Part shown: in pieces, positions 1 to 6,754 of the stretch
Layout: the number at the start of each line of letters is the position of its first letter
Numbering within the stretch: position 1 is the stretch's first letter
Source: an uncultured Granulicatella sp.
Lineage (GTDB): Bacteria; Bacillota; Bacilli; Lactobacillales; Aerococcaceae
Reading direction: 5' to 3'
DNA length: 9,003 nucleotides
NCBI GenBank assembly: GCA_947254045.1
Contig: CAMYBO010000043.1
Coordinates: forward strand, 1 to 9,003
Notes under the pieces: generated by a model
Databases searched by the model: none
Told to the model about the DNA's origin: nothing
Seen by the model: only the letters and a program-made list of their open reading frames with translations
Made by a program: the position numbers and the translations under genes

Positions 1-224
1 TCTATAAAGAACCCACGAATATAACGATCCTTGAAGAACAATTGAGCACGTACTTTATCGATTTCATTCCAAGGAATTTGAATATAATCTTCCGGATTTT
101 TTTCATTATAAAACTCAAACGCTCTATCACCAACAAGAATATCGCCGTGTTTATTTCCAATCCACCCAACAAATACATTGGCTTTCGTTGTAAAAATAAC
201 TTTTGTATTTAAAGACTGTGCCAT
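1..224 (-). CDS. manO: DUF956 family protein ManO, 5' part (runs off the left edge)
   Basis: The visible 74 codons start at the ATG at 224-222, behind a good AAGGAGAAAG Shine-Dalgarno, and the frame stays open to the window edge. The protein begins MAQSLNTKVIFTTKANVF and continues with GWIGNKHGDILVGDRAFEF and a later IPWNEIDKVRAQLFFKDRY segment. This is the pattern of DUF956 proteins, small soluble proteins almost always encoded just after mannose-family PTS operons and often called ManO. The family is usually about 120 residues, so roughly the last third is missing here. Its biochemical role is not established; a regulatory or accessory role for the transporter is inferred from gene order alone. 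A strong terminator (279-308) separates it from manN, so it is reached by read-through or by a weak local promoter. TAGAAT near 258-263 is a possible -10 box, without a good -35. Confidence 0.85.
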   Translation of the reverse strand, partial: MAQSLNTKVIFTTKANVFVGWIGNKHGDILVGDRAFEFYNEKNPEDYIQIPWNEIDKVRAQLFFKDRYIRGFFI

Positions 225-278
225 AACTTTCTCCTTATTCAATAAACTGATAGCTTTATTCTATCATAAAACAAAAAA

Positions 279-308
279 AGATGAACAGACATTTAAATCT
301 GTTCATCT
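279..308 (-). terminator. Intrinsic terminator after manN
   Basis: A perfect 11-base-pair inverted repeat (AGATGAACAGA and TCTGTTCATCT) encloses an 8-base loop. Read on the minus strand it is followed directly by TTTTTTTGTTTT. It sits 16 bases past the manN stop and ends the manLMN transcript. Since manO starts only about 55 bases further on, it probably sets a lower expression level for manO. On the plus strand the hairpin lacks a comparable T-run, so it looks one-directional. Confidence 0.9.
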
Positions 309-324
309 CAAAATTGTATCTTAA

Positions 325-1239
325 TTACATAATTCCTGTTACACGACCAAGAATACCTAGTGCAAATAATGCAAAAATAATTAAAATTGGACTTACTTTA
401 CGTTTTAATAACCACATACATGCGAATGTTAATAATAAAGCAGCAAAACCTGGAATTAATTGGTTTAAGTTATCTTGTAATGTTGTAACTTTTTCAGGTG
501 TTAATGAAGTACCACCTGCTAATGCAGATAAGATTTTTTGTAATGTTGAACCATCAACAGCTCCATCTGGGAATTGAATGTATGCTCCTTCAGATAATTT
601 AGCACGAGCAACAACTAATGGGAAGTTAATAGAAGTCCAACGTTGAACTAAAATCCCCATTACGAACATCCCTAAGATCGAAGCACCTTTAGTGATAGTT
701 TGTAAAATACCACCTGATAAGTCACTTGTAATTTCAGAACCTTTTTGATATCCAACTTCTTGTGTATACCATAAGAAACCGATACGGATTAAGTTCCAAG
801 CAATAAAGAAGAATAATGGTGCAATTAATGAACCACCAGTTGCCAATGAAGCAGCAATTGCTCCAATAATTGGACGAACTGTAAACCAGAATACTGGATC
901 CCCAATACCTGCTAAAGGTCCCATCATACCAACTTTAACCCCTTGAATAGCAGCATCATCAATATCTGCTCCATTTGCTTTTTCTTCTTCAAGAGCTAAT
1001 GTTACCCCAAGAATTGGAGCAGCAATATATGGGTGAGTATTAAAGAACTCTAAGTGACGTTTTAAAGCATCACTTGCTTCTTCTTTGTTAGGATATAATT
1101 TTTTAAGTGCTGGGATTAATGAGAATGCCCAACCACCATTTTGCATACGCTCATAGTTCCATGAACCTTGAAGGAACTGAGAACGTAACATAACGCTAAT
1201 ACGATCACTTTTCGTTAATGAAACTTTTTTCTCTGACAT
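325..1239 (-). CDS. manN: Mannose-family PTS system IID component
   Basis: This 304-residue protein is the IID subunit of a mannose/glucose phosphotransferase transporter and forms the membrane channel with the IIC subunit. An N-terminal cytoplasmic part (about residues 1-100) carries the typical stretch RSQFLQGSWNYERMQNGG near residues 20-37. The family signature GMMGPLAGIGDP lies near residues 129-140, and hydrophobic helices follow, with the last ones closing the C-terminus. Length is normal for the family. The start is the ATG behind AATGGAGGAACAGAT, a clear Shine-Dalgarno that overlaps the end of manM; manM stops 15 bases upstream. In Listeria, Enterococcus and Lactococcus the IID subunit, with IIC, is the docking site for class IIa bacteriocins and lactococcin A-type peptides; sensitivity in this strain is only inferred. 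No disruption is visible. Confidence 0.96.
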   Translation of the reverse strand: MSEKKVSLTKSDRISVMLRSQFLQGSWNYERMQNGGWAFSLIPALKKLYPNKEEASDALKRHLEFFNTHPYIAAPILGVTLALEEEKANGADIDDAAIQGVKVGMMGPLAGIGDPVFWFTVRPIIGAIAASLATGGSLIAPLFFFIAWNLIRIGFLWYTQEVGYQKGSEITSDLSGGILQTITKGASILGMFVMGILVQRWTSINFPLVVARAKLSEGAYIQFPDGAVDGSTLQKILSALAGGTSLTPEKVTTLQDNLNQLIPGFAALLLTFACMWLLKRKVSPILIIFALFALGILGRVTGIM

Positions 1240-1254
1240 ATCTGTTCCTCCATT

Positions 1255-2064
1255 CTAGTAATCATTTAAAATATCACCAAGTGGGTCTCCTGAACCAGAA
1301 TTTGATCCTGAACCACCTGAGTTATTTTTTTGTAAGTTTAAGTAAATAACAGCAATTGCTAAACCGATAATACCAGTTGCAATTAATGTTAATTCTTTAA
1401 TTGGTGCTAACGCGAAACCTAAGAAGAAGAATGGCCATACTTCTTTAGTTGCCATTAAGTTAATAACCATTGCATAACCAACGGCTACTACCATTCCCCC
1501 ACCTACTGTCATACCACCAGTAAACCATGCTGGTAATGAACCTAAAGCAGCTTGAACTGCTGAAGAAGGGATGAATAATAAAGCTCCTGCAGGAATTGCG
1601 ATACGTAAACCTTGTGTAGCTAATGCTACATAGTGCCAAAATTCAACACCACGGAAGTTACCTTGTTCTGCTGCTCTATCAGCTTGGTGAACAAGAACAA
1701 CTGATAAAGTACGAACAATCATAGTTGTTACTAAACCAACAGTTGCTAAAGTGATAGCTGCTGCAATCGCGATATTACGACCATCTGTAGAGAAGTCACC
1801 AGCTTTTACATAAATAATGGCAGATGCTACTGAAGCTAACGCTGCATCGGGAGCAACCGCTGCACCGATATTAGCCCAACCTAAAGCTAATAATTGTAAA
1901 GCTCCACCTAAAATAATACATTCAGATAAATGTCCTGTTGCTAATCCAATTAATGAACATGCAATAATTGGTTGATGGAATTGGAATTGGTCTAAAATAC
2001 TTTCCATACCAGCTAAAAAGGCAACAACTAGGACTGCAATAATTGCTACAATATTAAAATCCAT
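1255..2064 (-). CDS. manM: Mannose-family PTS system IIC component
   Basis: This 269-residue, strongly hydrophobic protein is the IIC subunit of the mannose-family transporter. Near the N-terminus it has the diagnostic run AGMESILDQFQFHQP (about residues 18-32) and then GLATGHLSECIILGGALQLL, which belong to the sugar-translocating core. Several further membrane helices follow up to about residue 245. The C-terminus is a soluble tail rich in Gly, Ser and Asn that ends DPLGDILNDY. The start is the ATG preceded by AATAGGAGGTCATT, a near-ideal Shine-Dalgarno 12 bases after the manL stop. Together with manL and manN it forms a complete transporter. The substrate could be mannose, glucose, glucosamine or a related hexose, and sequence alone does not decide which. 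Confidence 0.96.
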   Translation of the reverse strand: MDFNIVAIIAVLVVAFLAGMESILDQFQFHQPIIACSLIGLATGHLSECIILGGALQLLALGWANIGAAVAPDAALASVASAIIYVKAGDFSTDGRNIAIAAAITLATVGLVTTMIVRTLSVVLVHQADRAAEQGNFRGVEFWHYVALATQGLRIAIPAGALLFIPSSAVQAALGSLPAWFTGGMTVGGGMVVAVGYAMVINLMATKEVWPFFFLGFALAPIKELTLIATGIIGLAIAVIYLNLQKNNSGGSGSNSGSGDPLGDILNDY

Positions 2065-2076
2065 AATGACCTCCTA

Positions 2077-3060
2077 TTAAATGCTTAATCCTTCGTCTGC
2101 TTTTGCAGCGATTAATTTGAATAAATCAGAAGGAGAATCTCCTGATACTTTTCTAACATCGAATTTCACGCCTAAATCACGTAATTTCTTATACGTATCA
2201 ACATCTGCTTGGTCAACAGATAATACATTATTAATTTGTACTTTACCAACTGAATGAGCCATAGAACCAATATTTAATTCTGGAATTTCTACACCTTTTT
2301 CAATTACTGCTAAAGCGTCTTGTGGTTTTTCAAATAATAATAATGCTTTTGTATCGCCAAAACGTGGGTCGTTATAAACTTGAACTAATTTATCCAATGG
2401 GATAACATGAGCACGAACTCCTGGAGGAGCTGCTTGTTCAATTAATTTTTTACGTAAATCGTCTTTTGCTACTGTATCAGATACAACGATAATACGGTTT
2501 GGATTTGTTGCTTTAGTCCAGTTAGTAGCAACTTGTCCGTGAAGTAAACGAGTATCAATACGAGCTAATACAAACTTAATTTTGCCATCCCCTAAAACTG
2601 TTCCTTCTGGAATAGCTCCTTTAGGTGCAACCGTTTGTTCTTCGGCTACTTCTTCTTTCTTTTGCAATTCTTCAGGTCGAACTTTCACACCTTCAATTGC
2701 AGTTGGAGCAATCGCTTGCGCAATTTCGTGAGCTGTATTCATTGAGAAACGACTCGCATATGCTTCAATTAACATTGGTAAGTTTAATCCAGCAACAATC
2801 GCACGATGTTCTGGAGCTTCTTCAAACAATTTATTTGCTTGATTGAATGGACTACCGCCCCATAAATCGACTAAGAATAAAATTTCTTCTGAATCAACTT
2901 TCGCAATGGCTTCTTGCAATTTTCTTTGCAAATCATCTGGTCCTTCGCTTGGCATAAATACAACAGATTCAACTTTTTCTTGTTCTCCAAAAATCATTGA
3001 ACCAGATTGCTTAATACCAGCAGCAAATTCACCATGGCTTGCAATAATAATTCCAACCAT
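2077..3060 (-). CDS. manL: Mannose-family PTS system, fused IIA-IIB component
   Basis: This 327-residue cytoplasmic protein carries phosphate from HPr to the incoming sugar. The N-terminal IIA domain (about residues 1-125) has the motif IIIASHGEFA with the phospho-accepting His9. A Lys/Glu/Pro/Ala-rich linker spans about residues 130-157. The C-terminal IIB domain (about 160-325) has ARIDTRLLHGQVATNW, where His174 is the second phosphorylation site. Fused IIAB is the form found in streptococci and many lactobacilli, as opposed to separate IIA and IIB proteins. The start is the ATG at 3060 behind ATAGGAGGAAATCAT. It is the first gene of the operon, and the upstream promoter, cre-like site and tandem repeat are listed separately. 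In relatives this protein also takes part in sugar-dependent regulation. Confidence 0.96.
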   Translation of the reverse strand: MVGIIIASHGEFAAGIKQSGSMIFGEQEKVESVVFMPSEGPDDLQRKLQEAIAKVDSEEILFLVDLWGGSPFNQANKLFEEAPEHRAIVAGLNLPMLIEAYASRFSMNTAHEIAQAIAPTAIEGVKVRPEELQKKEEVAEEQTVAPKGAIPEGTVLGDGKIKFVLARIDTRLLHGQVATNWTKATNPNRIIVVSDTVAKDDLRKKLIEQAAPPGVRAHVIPLDKLVQVYNDPRFGDTKALLLFEKPQDALAVIEKGVEIPELNIGSMAHSVGKVQINNVLSVDQADVDTYKKLRDLGVKFDVRKVSGDSPSDLFKLIAAKADEGLSI

Positions 3061-3062
3061 AT

Positions 3063-3080
3063 GATTTCCTCCTATAAATC
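3063..3080 (-). promoter_or_regulatory. manL ribosome binding site framed by a small hairpin
   Basis: The Shine-Dalgarno AGGAGG, eight bases before the manL ATG, lies in the 8-base loop of a short inverted repeat (GATTT and AAATC on the minus strand). The stem is only five A/T-rich pairs and would be weak. The strong binding site supports the chosen manL start; a regulatory role for the hairpin is speculative. Confidence 0.4.
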
Positions 3081-3084
3081 TATA

Positions 3085-3104
3085 TTAATGCATCCTTTAA
3101 TGCA
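3085..3104 (-). repeat. Tandem TGCATTAA repeat in the manL leader
   Basis: On the minus strand TGCATTAA occurs twice (3104-3097 and 3092-3085) with a 12-base period. The copies are separated by AGGA. They lie just downstream of the predicted transcription start of manL, between the -10 box and the ribosome binding site. A direct repeat at +1 to +20 could be a binding site for a regulator, but no known consensus is recognised. Chance in an AT-rich leader cannot be excluded. Confidence 0.5.
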
Positions 3105-3112
3105 CCATCTGA

Positions 3113-3141
3113 AGTTTAACACTAATTTTTATATTTGTAAA
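3113..3141 (-). promoter_or_regulatory. Predicted sigma-A promoter of manLMN
   Basis: Reading the minus strand, the -35 box is TTTACA (3141-3136; consensus TTGACA). After a 17-base spacer comes the -10 box TAAACT (3118-3113), preceded by TGT as an extended -10 element. Transcription would start near 3106, giving a leader of about 45 bases before the manL ATG. No GG-N10-GC sigma-54 signature was found between the lepB stop and manL. The boxes are inferred from consensus only. Confidence 0.6.
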
Positions 3142-3149
3142 AGAAAACA
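3136..3149. promoter_or_regulatory. cre-like site (CcpA operator) over the man -35 box
   Basis: The plus-strand sequence TGTAAAAGAAAACA matches the cre consensus TGWAANCGNTNWCA at all fixed positions except two, a C-to-A and a T-to-A change in the centre. It covers the whole predicted -35 hexamer of the man promoter, so CcpA bound there would block RNA polymerase. CcpA control of man operons is known in related Firmicutes. A-rich DNA gives false matches easily, so confidence is moderate. Confidence 0.4.
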
Positions 3150-3156
3150 TTCATAA

Positions 3157-3289
3157 ATAGAAAAGACTTTTCAAAGTAGTATGAGAGGTAGGGCAAAGTT
3201 GAGACCTTAGGCTCGAAGTTTAGCAATGAGACTCGCTTTTGCGAGGCTGCTTGCGTCCTAATACTACTTTACGAAAAGTCAATTTCTAT
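3157..3289 (-). terminator. Long imperfect inverted repeat; likely terminator of the lepB unit, possibly a dispersed element
   Basis: The outer arms are 3157-3182 and 3261-3289. They pair as 7 bp (ATAGAAA/TTTCTAT), a small internal loop, 8 bp (GACTTTTC/GAAAAGTC), a two-base bulge, then 10 bp (AAAGTAGTAT/ATACTACTTT). Inside them, GCAA/TTGC and CTCGC/GCGAG form a second hairpin with a TTTT loop (3223-3254), with a symmetric five-by-five internal loop between the two stems. On the minus strand the 8-bp stem is followed by TTTTCTATTT, so it can end transcription about 12 bases past the downstream lepB stop. The size and the GC-richer core are unlike a simple terminator and recall mobile or dispersed intergenic repeats. 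Only one copy lies in this window. Confidence 0.65.
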
Positions 3290-3292
3290 ATC

Positions 3293-3883
3293 TTATTCCA
3301 TATATAAATAACCGTAATCTTTTTGTCCTCCAATTCGACCAAATGGCCAAATTGTAAACACTGCTTTTCCTTCAATCGCTGAACAATCAATAAACCCAAT
3401 CATTCGACTATCTTTAGAAACCCCACGATTATCCCCTAAAACAAAATACTTTCCTTCAGGTACTTTTGATTCACCAGTTAGACTCTCTAAAGTGAAATCA
3501 TCCATAAATACCGTCTGTTTTGCCAATGCTTCAGTATTAATAAATGGTTGGTCTACTTTTTTTCCGTTAATATAAAGTACATCACTCTTCATCTCAATTG
3601 TATCTCCTGGCATACCAATGACCCGTTTAATATACTCAACATTTTCATCCGGTGCCTTTAGAATAACAACATCAAATCGATGAATATCTCCAACTTTAGA
3701 AAGTACCATTCGATCACCATTATGCAACGTTGGATACATTGAATCACCACTCACTGTGAAAGGTCTACCAAGGAAGAAATACACACCCCCAACAATGATG
3801 AATGCTACTATAAATGACCAAATCCAAGACCAGATAATAGACAAAATCGAGGGTTTGTATTCATATTCATCTTCATAACTCAT
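3293..3883 (-). CDS. lepB: Type I signal peptidase, downstream tandem copy
   Basis: This 196-residue membrane protease cleaves signal peptides from exported proteins on the outer face of the membrane. One N-terminal transmembrane helix (about residues 12-38) is followed by the catalytic domain. The nucleophile is Ser48 in SGDSMYPTL, and the general base is Lys86 in YIKRVIGMPGD. The conserved GDNRGVSKDSR box lies at about residues 150-160. The size is that of the small Gram-positive enzymes. The cytoplasmic tail before the helix (MSYEDEYEYKP) is acidic, unlike the upstream copy. The start has a clear AAGGAG Shine-Dalgarno, and the gene follows the upstream lepB after 15 bases, so the two are probably co-translated. 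It is the last gene before the structured terminator region. Both copies keep all catalytic residues. Confidence 0.95.
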   Translation of the reverse strand: MSYEDEYEYKPSILSIIWSWIWSFIVAFIIVGGVYFFLGRPFTVSGDSMYPTLHNGDRMVLSKVGDIHRFDVVILKAPDENVEYIKRVIGMPGDTIEMKSDVLYINGKKVDQPFINTEALAKQTVFMDDFTLESLTGESKVPEGKYFVLGDNRGVSKDSRMIGFIDCSAIEGKAVFTIWPFGRIGGQKDYGYLYME

Positions 3884-3898
3884 TCGAATCTCTCCTTA

Positions 3899-4516
3899 TC
3901 ATTCGGAATATAAATAAGAATAATCTTTTTGACCACCAATGCGATTCAACGGCCAAATCGTAAAGACTGCTTTTCCTTCAATCGCAGAACGATCAATAAA
4001 TCCAATCAAGCGACTGTCTCTTGAAACCCCACGATTATCCCCCATTACAAAATATTTTCCTTCTGGTACAGTCGATTCACCTGTTAAAGCTTCTAAAGTA
4101 AAATCATCAATATAAACTGTTTTGTTTACCAGTATTTCTTTATTAATAAAAGGTTGTTCGACTACTTGACCATTAATATATAATTTACCTTCTTTTATCT
4201 CAATCGTATCTCCAGGCATCCCTATTACTCGTTTAATATACTCTTTATCTTGATCCGGAGCATGTAACACAACAACATCAAAACGATGAATATCTCCTAA
4301 TTTTGACATAAACATGCGATCTGAATTATGTAATGTAGGATACATCGATTGACCACTTACCGTGAATGGTTTTCCTACAAAGACAAATAATAAGGCTAAT
4401 ATCGCAAATGATACTGCAAAGGAGGCTAACCAACTGAGTAATTCTTCCCATATTGTTTGCTTAGGAAGTTTTCTTTTACGCATATTACGAGGAATAAATG
4501 AACTAACTTCTTCCAT
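3899..4516 (-). CDS. lepB: Type I signal peptidase, upstream tandem copy
   Basis: This is a second signal peptidase I of 205 residues from the chosen start, clearly homologous to its neighbour. Its cytoplasmic tail is basic (RKRKLPK), and one membrane helix follows. The catalytic domain has SGQSMYPTL with the nucleophile Ser57, YIKRVIGMPGD with the base Lys95, and the GDNRGVSRDSR box. An in-frame ATG five codons upstream (4531) would give 210 residues. I prefer 4516 because the GGAGG at 4529-4525 lies inside those first codons and is spaced eight bases from the 4516 ATG, while nothing similar precedes the 4531 ATG. The gene follows ctpA almost directly. Between the two copies the lumenal domains agree closely and the N-terminal tails differ most, which suggests a tandem duplication followed by divergence. 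Confidence 0.94.
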   Translation of the reverse strand: MEEVSSFIPRNMRKRKLPKQTIWEELLSWLASFAVSFAILALLFVFVGKPFTVSGQSMYPTLHNSDRMFMSKLGDIHRFDVVVLHAPDQDKEYIKRVIGMPGDTIEIKEGKLYINGQVVEQPFINKEILVNKTVYIDDFTLEALTGESTVPEGKYFVMGDNRGVSRDSRLIGFIDRSAIEGKAVFTIWPLNRIGGQKDYSYLYSE

Positions 4517-4524
4517 TAAAAAAA

Positions 4525-4529
4525 CCTCC
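4525..4529 (-). promoter_or_regulatory. Shine-Dalgarno that decides the lepB start
   Basis: GGAGG on the minus strand is followed by eight bases (TTTTTTTA) and then ATG GAA GAA. It begins only two bases inside the alternative upstream ATG, so that ATG would overlap its own binding site. This favours the start at 4516 over 4531. Confidence 0.7.
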
Positions 4530-4532
4530 ATT

Positions 4533-5990
4533 CTATTTTAGTAATTCTTTTGCTGCTTGATACTGTGTATCATTTTGTTGAATTAATGCTCTAACACTAT
4601 CCATTAATTTTTGAGCAGTCTCTTCATCCACTTCTCCTGTTGCAGTTAATCCTTCTTTTTGTTGATAAGATTTTACTGCATCTTTTGTACCTTCATCAAA
4701 ATAGCCGTCTGCAGTAACAGAATATCCTAATCCTTTTAGAATCGTTTCGGCAGAAAGTACATTTTGTGAAACTGTGCCTACTTTTAATGTTTCTTTCGCA
4801 TCAATAATTTTTAAAAATGCGTAATCTGGTAAATTCACTTCTTTCGTTGGAGTGACTCCTTCTTTATGAATCCAATTTCCATTTGGAGTTAACCATTTAG
4901 CATTCGTATATTTTAACTCACTATTATCAGTAATATCGACGACACTTTGTACAGTACCTTTACCATAAGTTTTTGTACCTACAATTTGACCTCCAGCACC
5001 TTCTTTAATTGCTGCAGCTAGAATTTCAGAAGCACTTGCACTCCCTTCATTTACTAGAAGGACATATGGCTGAGTAATTTTAAATTCCCCAATGGATGAA
5101 GAAGCTTTATAGATTTTTTTCTCTCCAAATCTATCTTCTACTTGAACGATTGGTTCACCATCTTTTAAGAACATATTGGCAACTTTATAAGCTTGATCTA
5201 AAAGTCCTCCAGGATTGTATCGTACATCGAAAACAAAAGCTTTAGCACCTTTATCTGTCAAATCTTTCACTGCTTTTTCTAATTCTTCAGCTGTATTTTT
5301 TGCAAAACTAGTAATACGAACATGACCAATGGTTGCATCCTCTTTATCTAATTCAGTTTTTACGGTATTAATCGCAATGCTAGCTCTAGTTAGTTTAACA
5401 TCTAAAGAAGTTCCAGCACGTTCAATGGTTAAAACAACATCTGTTCCAACTTCTCCACGAACTTTTTTTACAACTTCAGAAATGGTCTTACCAGTCATAT
5501 CTTCGCCATTAACTTTTGTAATGACATCATCTGCTTGAAGCCCTACTTGTTGCGAAGGACTTCCTTCCATTGTTGTACTAATCACTACTCGGCTTTGGTC
5601 TGATTTTAATTCAGCACCAATTCCACCAAAGGCGCCATTTACGGTTTCATCTAATTGGGCTGTCTCATCATTTACTAAATAAGTGGTATAAGGATCTCCA
5701 ACTGATTCAGCCATTCCTTTTAAAGCACCTTGAATTAATTGTTCACTTGTAACATCTTTATCTAAATAATTTTGTTTTAAATAATAAAATACTTTTTCAA
5801 TTTGAAACAATTCATTCTTTTTAAATACACCTAATGCTAAATTATTATCCGCTTTTGGCAGTTGCGTAATCACTATTGCAACTGTTAAAAAAACTGAAAT
5901 GAGCATTGTAGCAATAATTGAAACGATAAAAACCCATAATCGAATTCCTTTTTTAGGTGTTTTAACGACTTTTTCTTGATTTTCTTCCAT
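4533..5990 (-). CDS. ctpA: S41 carboxy-terminal processing protease (CtpA/CtpB type)
   Basis: This 485-residue membrane-anchored serine protease trims C-termini of proteins outside the membrane. An N-terminal helix spans about residues 18-42. A PDZ domain at about 120-200 recognises the C-terminal tail of the substrate. The S41 core has Ser319 in NEGSASASEI, with Lys344 and Gln348 in TYGKGTVQ; this Ser/Lys/Gln spacing matches the B. subtilis CtpB triad. A peptidoglycan-binding domain of the PG_binding_1 type lies at about 407-465 and would hold the enzyme at the wall. The start ATG is directly preceded by an in-frame TAG, so it cannot be extended. Its binding site is weak (AGGT), and coupling to deoD, whose stop lies 16 bases upstream, is likely. 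The neighbouring signal peptidases suggest a shared role in exported-protein processing, but the substrates are unknown. Confidence 0.95.
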   Translation of the reverse strand: MEENQEKVVKTPKKGIRLWVFIVSIIATMLISVFLTVAIVITQLPKADNNLALGVFKKNELFQIEKVFYYLKQNYLDKDVTSEQLIQGALKGMAESVGDPYTTYLVNDETAQLDETVNGAFGGIGAELKSDQSRVVISTTMEGSPSQQVGLQADDVITKVNGEDMTGKTISEVVKKVRGEVGTDVVLTIERAGTSLDVKLTRASIAINTVKTELDKEDATIGHVRITSFAKNTAEELEKAVKDLTDKGAKAFVFDVRYNPGGLLDQAYKVANMFLKDGEPIVQVEDRFGEKKIYKASSSIGEFKITQPYVLLVNEGSASASEILAAAIKEGAGGQIVGTKTYGKGTVQSVVDITDNSELKYTNAKWLTPNGNWIHKEGVTPTKEVNLPDYAFLKIIDAKETLKVGTVSQNVLSAETILKGLGYSVTADGYFDEGTKDAVKSYQQKEGLTATGEVDEETAQKLMDSVRALIQQNDTQYQAAKELLK

Positions 5991-6006
5991 CTATTTTACC
6001 TACACA

Positions 6007-6714
6007 TTAACCGTTGTGAACTGTTTCTAAAGCAATTTCCATCATTTCATTAAATGTTTTTTCACGTTCTTCAGCTGTTGTTTCTTCACCTGTTAAAATA
6101 TGGTCGCTAATCGTTACAATTGCTAGAGCTTTTTTCTTATGTTGTGCAGCTAATGCATATAAACCAGCAGCTTCCATTTCAATGGCTAATACACCATATT
6201 CTTGCAATTTTTGTTTATTTAATTCAGCATTATAGAAACGATCTGAAGATAAAATATTTCCTACGTGTACAGTTGCGCCACGTTCTTTTGCTAAATGATA
6301 AGCTTTATCTAATAATTCAAATGATGCTAAAGGCGCAAAGTTAACTTGTCCTTGGAAAATATTTGTAATAATTGATGAATCAGTTGTAGCTCCTTGCGCT
6401 AAAACAATATCACGAACATTTACGTCTGTTTGAATTGAACCAGCTGAACCAATACGAATAATTTTTTCAACACCAAATTCTGTATATAATTCATTGGCAT
6501 AAATCATCATTGAAGGAATACCCATTCCACTACCTTGAACAGATACTCGTTGTCCTTTGTATAATCCTGTATAACCAAACATATTTCTTACACTATTATA
6601 TTGTTCAACATCTGTTAAATAATGTTCCGCAATGTATTTAGCACGTAATGGGTCTCCTGGCATTAATACTACCTCTGCGATTTGTCCTTTTGTTGCATTA
6701 ATATGTACACTCAT
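6007..6714 (-). CDS. deoD: Purine nucleoside phosphorylase, DeoD type
   Basis: This 235-residue cytoplasmic enzyme splits purine (deoxy)nucleosides with phosphate into the base and (deoxy)ribose-1-phosphate, for purine salvage. It belongs to the hexameric bacterial class. The key residues fall at the same numbers as in the E. coli enzyme: His4, Gly20 and Arg24 in MPGDPLRAKYIAE, Arg43 in NSVRNMFGYTG, Arg87 and Ser90 in IRIGSAGS, Glu179 to Glu181 in IEMEAAG, and Asp204 in TISDH. Full length and no defect. The start ATG follows TTAGGAGATCACAC, a good Shine-Dalgarno. No pentose-operon partners (deoB, deoC, pdp) are next to it, so here it sits in a general housekeeping run. A possible -10 box (TATAAG, near 6734) lies just upstream, without a clear -35. 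Confidence 0.96.
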   Translation of the reverse strand: MSVHINATKGQIAEVVLMPGDPLRAKYIAEHYLTDVEQYNSVRNMFGYTGLYKGQRVSVQGSGMGIPSMMIYANELYTEFGVEKIIRIGSAGSIQTDVNVRDIVLAQGATTDSSIITNIFQGQVNFAPLASFELLDKAYHLAKERGATVHVGNILSSDRFYNAELNKQKLQEYGVLAIEMEAAGLYALAAQHKKKALAIVTISDHILTGEETTAEEREKTFNEMMEIALETVHNG

Positions 6715-6754
6715 GTGTGATCTCCTAACTGTCTTATAGACTTTAAAATTTTTC

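Noticed and set aside
281..577. 98-codon plus-strand ORF over manN
   Set aside because: It lies antisense to the conserved IID gene and over the terminator, has no ribosome binding site or recognisable protein, and its composition follows the manN codons.
1255..1335. Gly/Ser/Asn-rich tail of ManM as a possible insertion or fusion
   Set aside because: The tail continues the normal frame and ends in a DPLGDILNDY-type terminus that, as far as I recall, is common in IIC proteins of this family, so it is not clearly unusual.
2625..3064. Two plus-strand ORFs of 73 codons antisense to manL
   Set aside because: They are antisense shadows of the conserved IIA domain and linker; the Leu/Gln-rich product at 2625-2846 is simply the reverse reading of the Glu/Lys-rich linker.
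3061..3292. Sigma-54 promoter, T-box leader or tRNA in the lepB-manL gap
   Set aside because: No GG-N10-GC pair with the -24/-12 consensus, no TGGNACC T-box sequence, and no cloverleaf with a T-loop consensus. The structure there is a nested long hairpin.
5329..5538. 69-codon plus-strand ORF antisense to ctpA
   Set aside because: It mirrors the conserved PDZ region of ctpA and has no Shine-Dalgarno or family resemblance.
6120..6344. 74-codon plus-strand ORF antisense to deoD
   Set aside because: It covers conserved catalytic parts of deoD and shows no independent coding signal.
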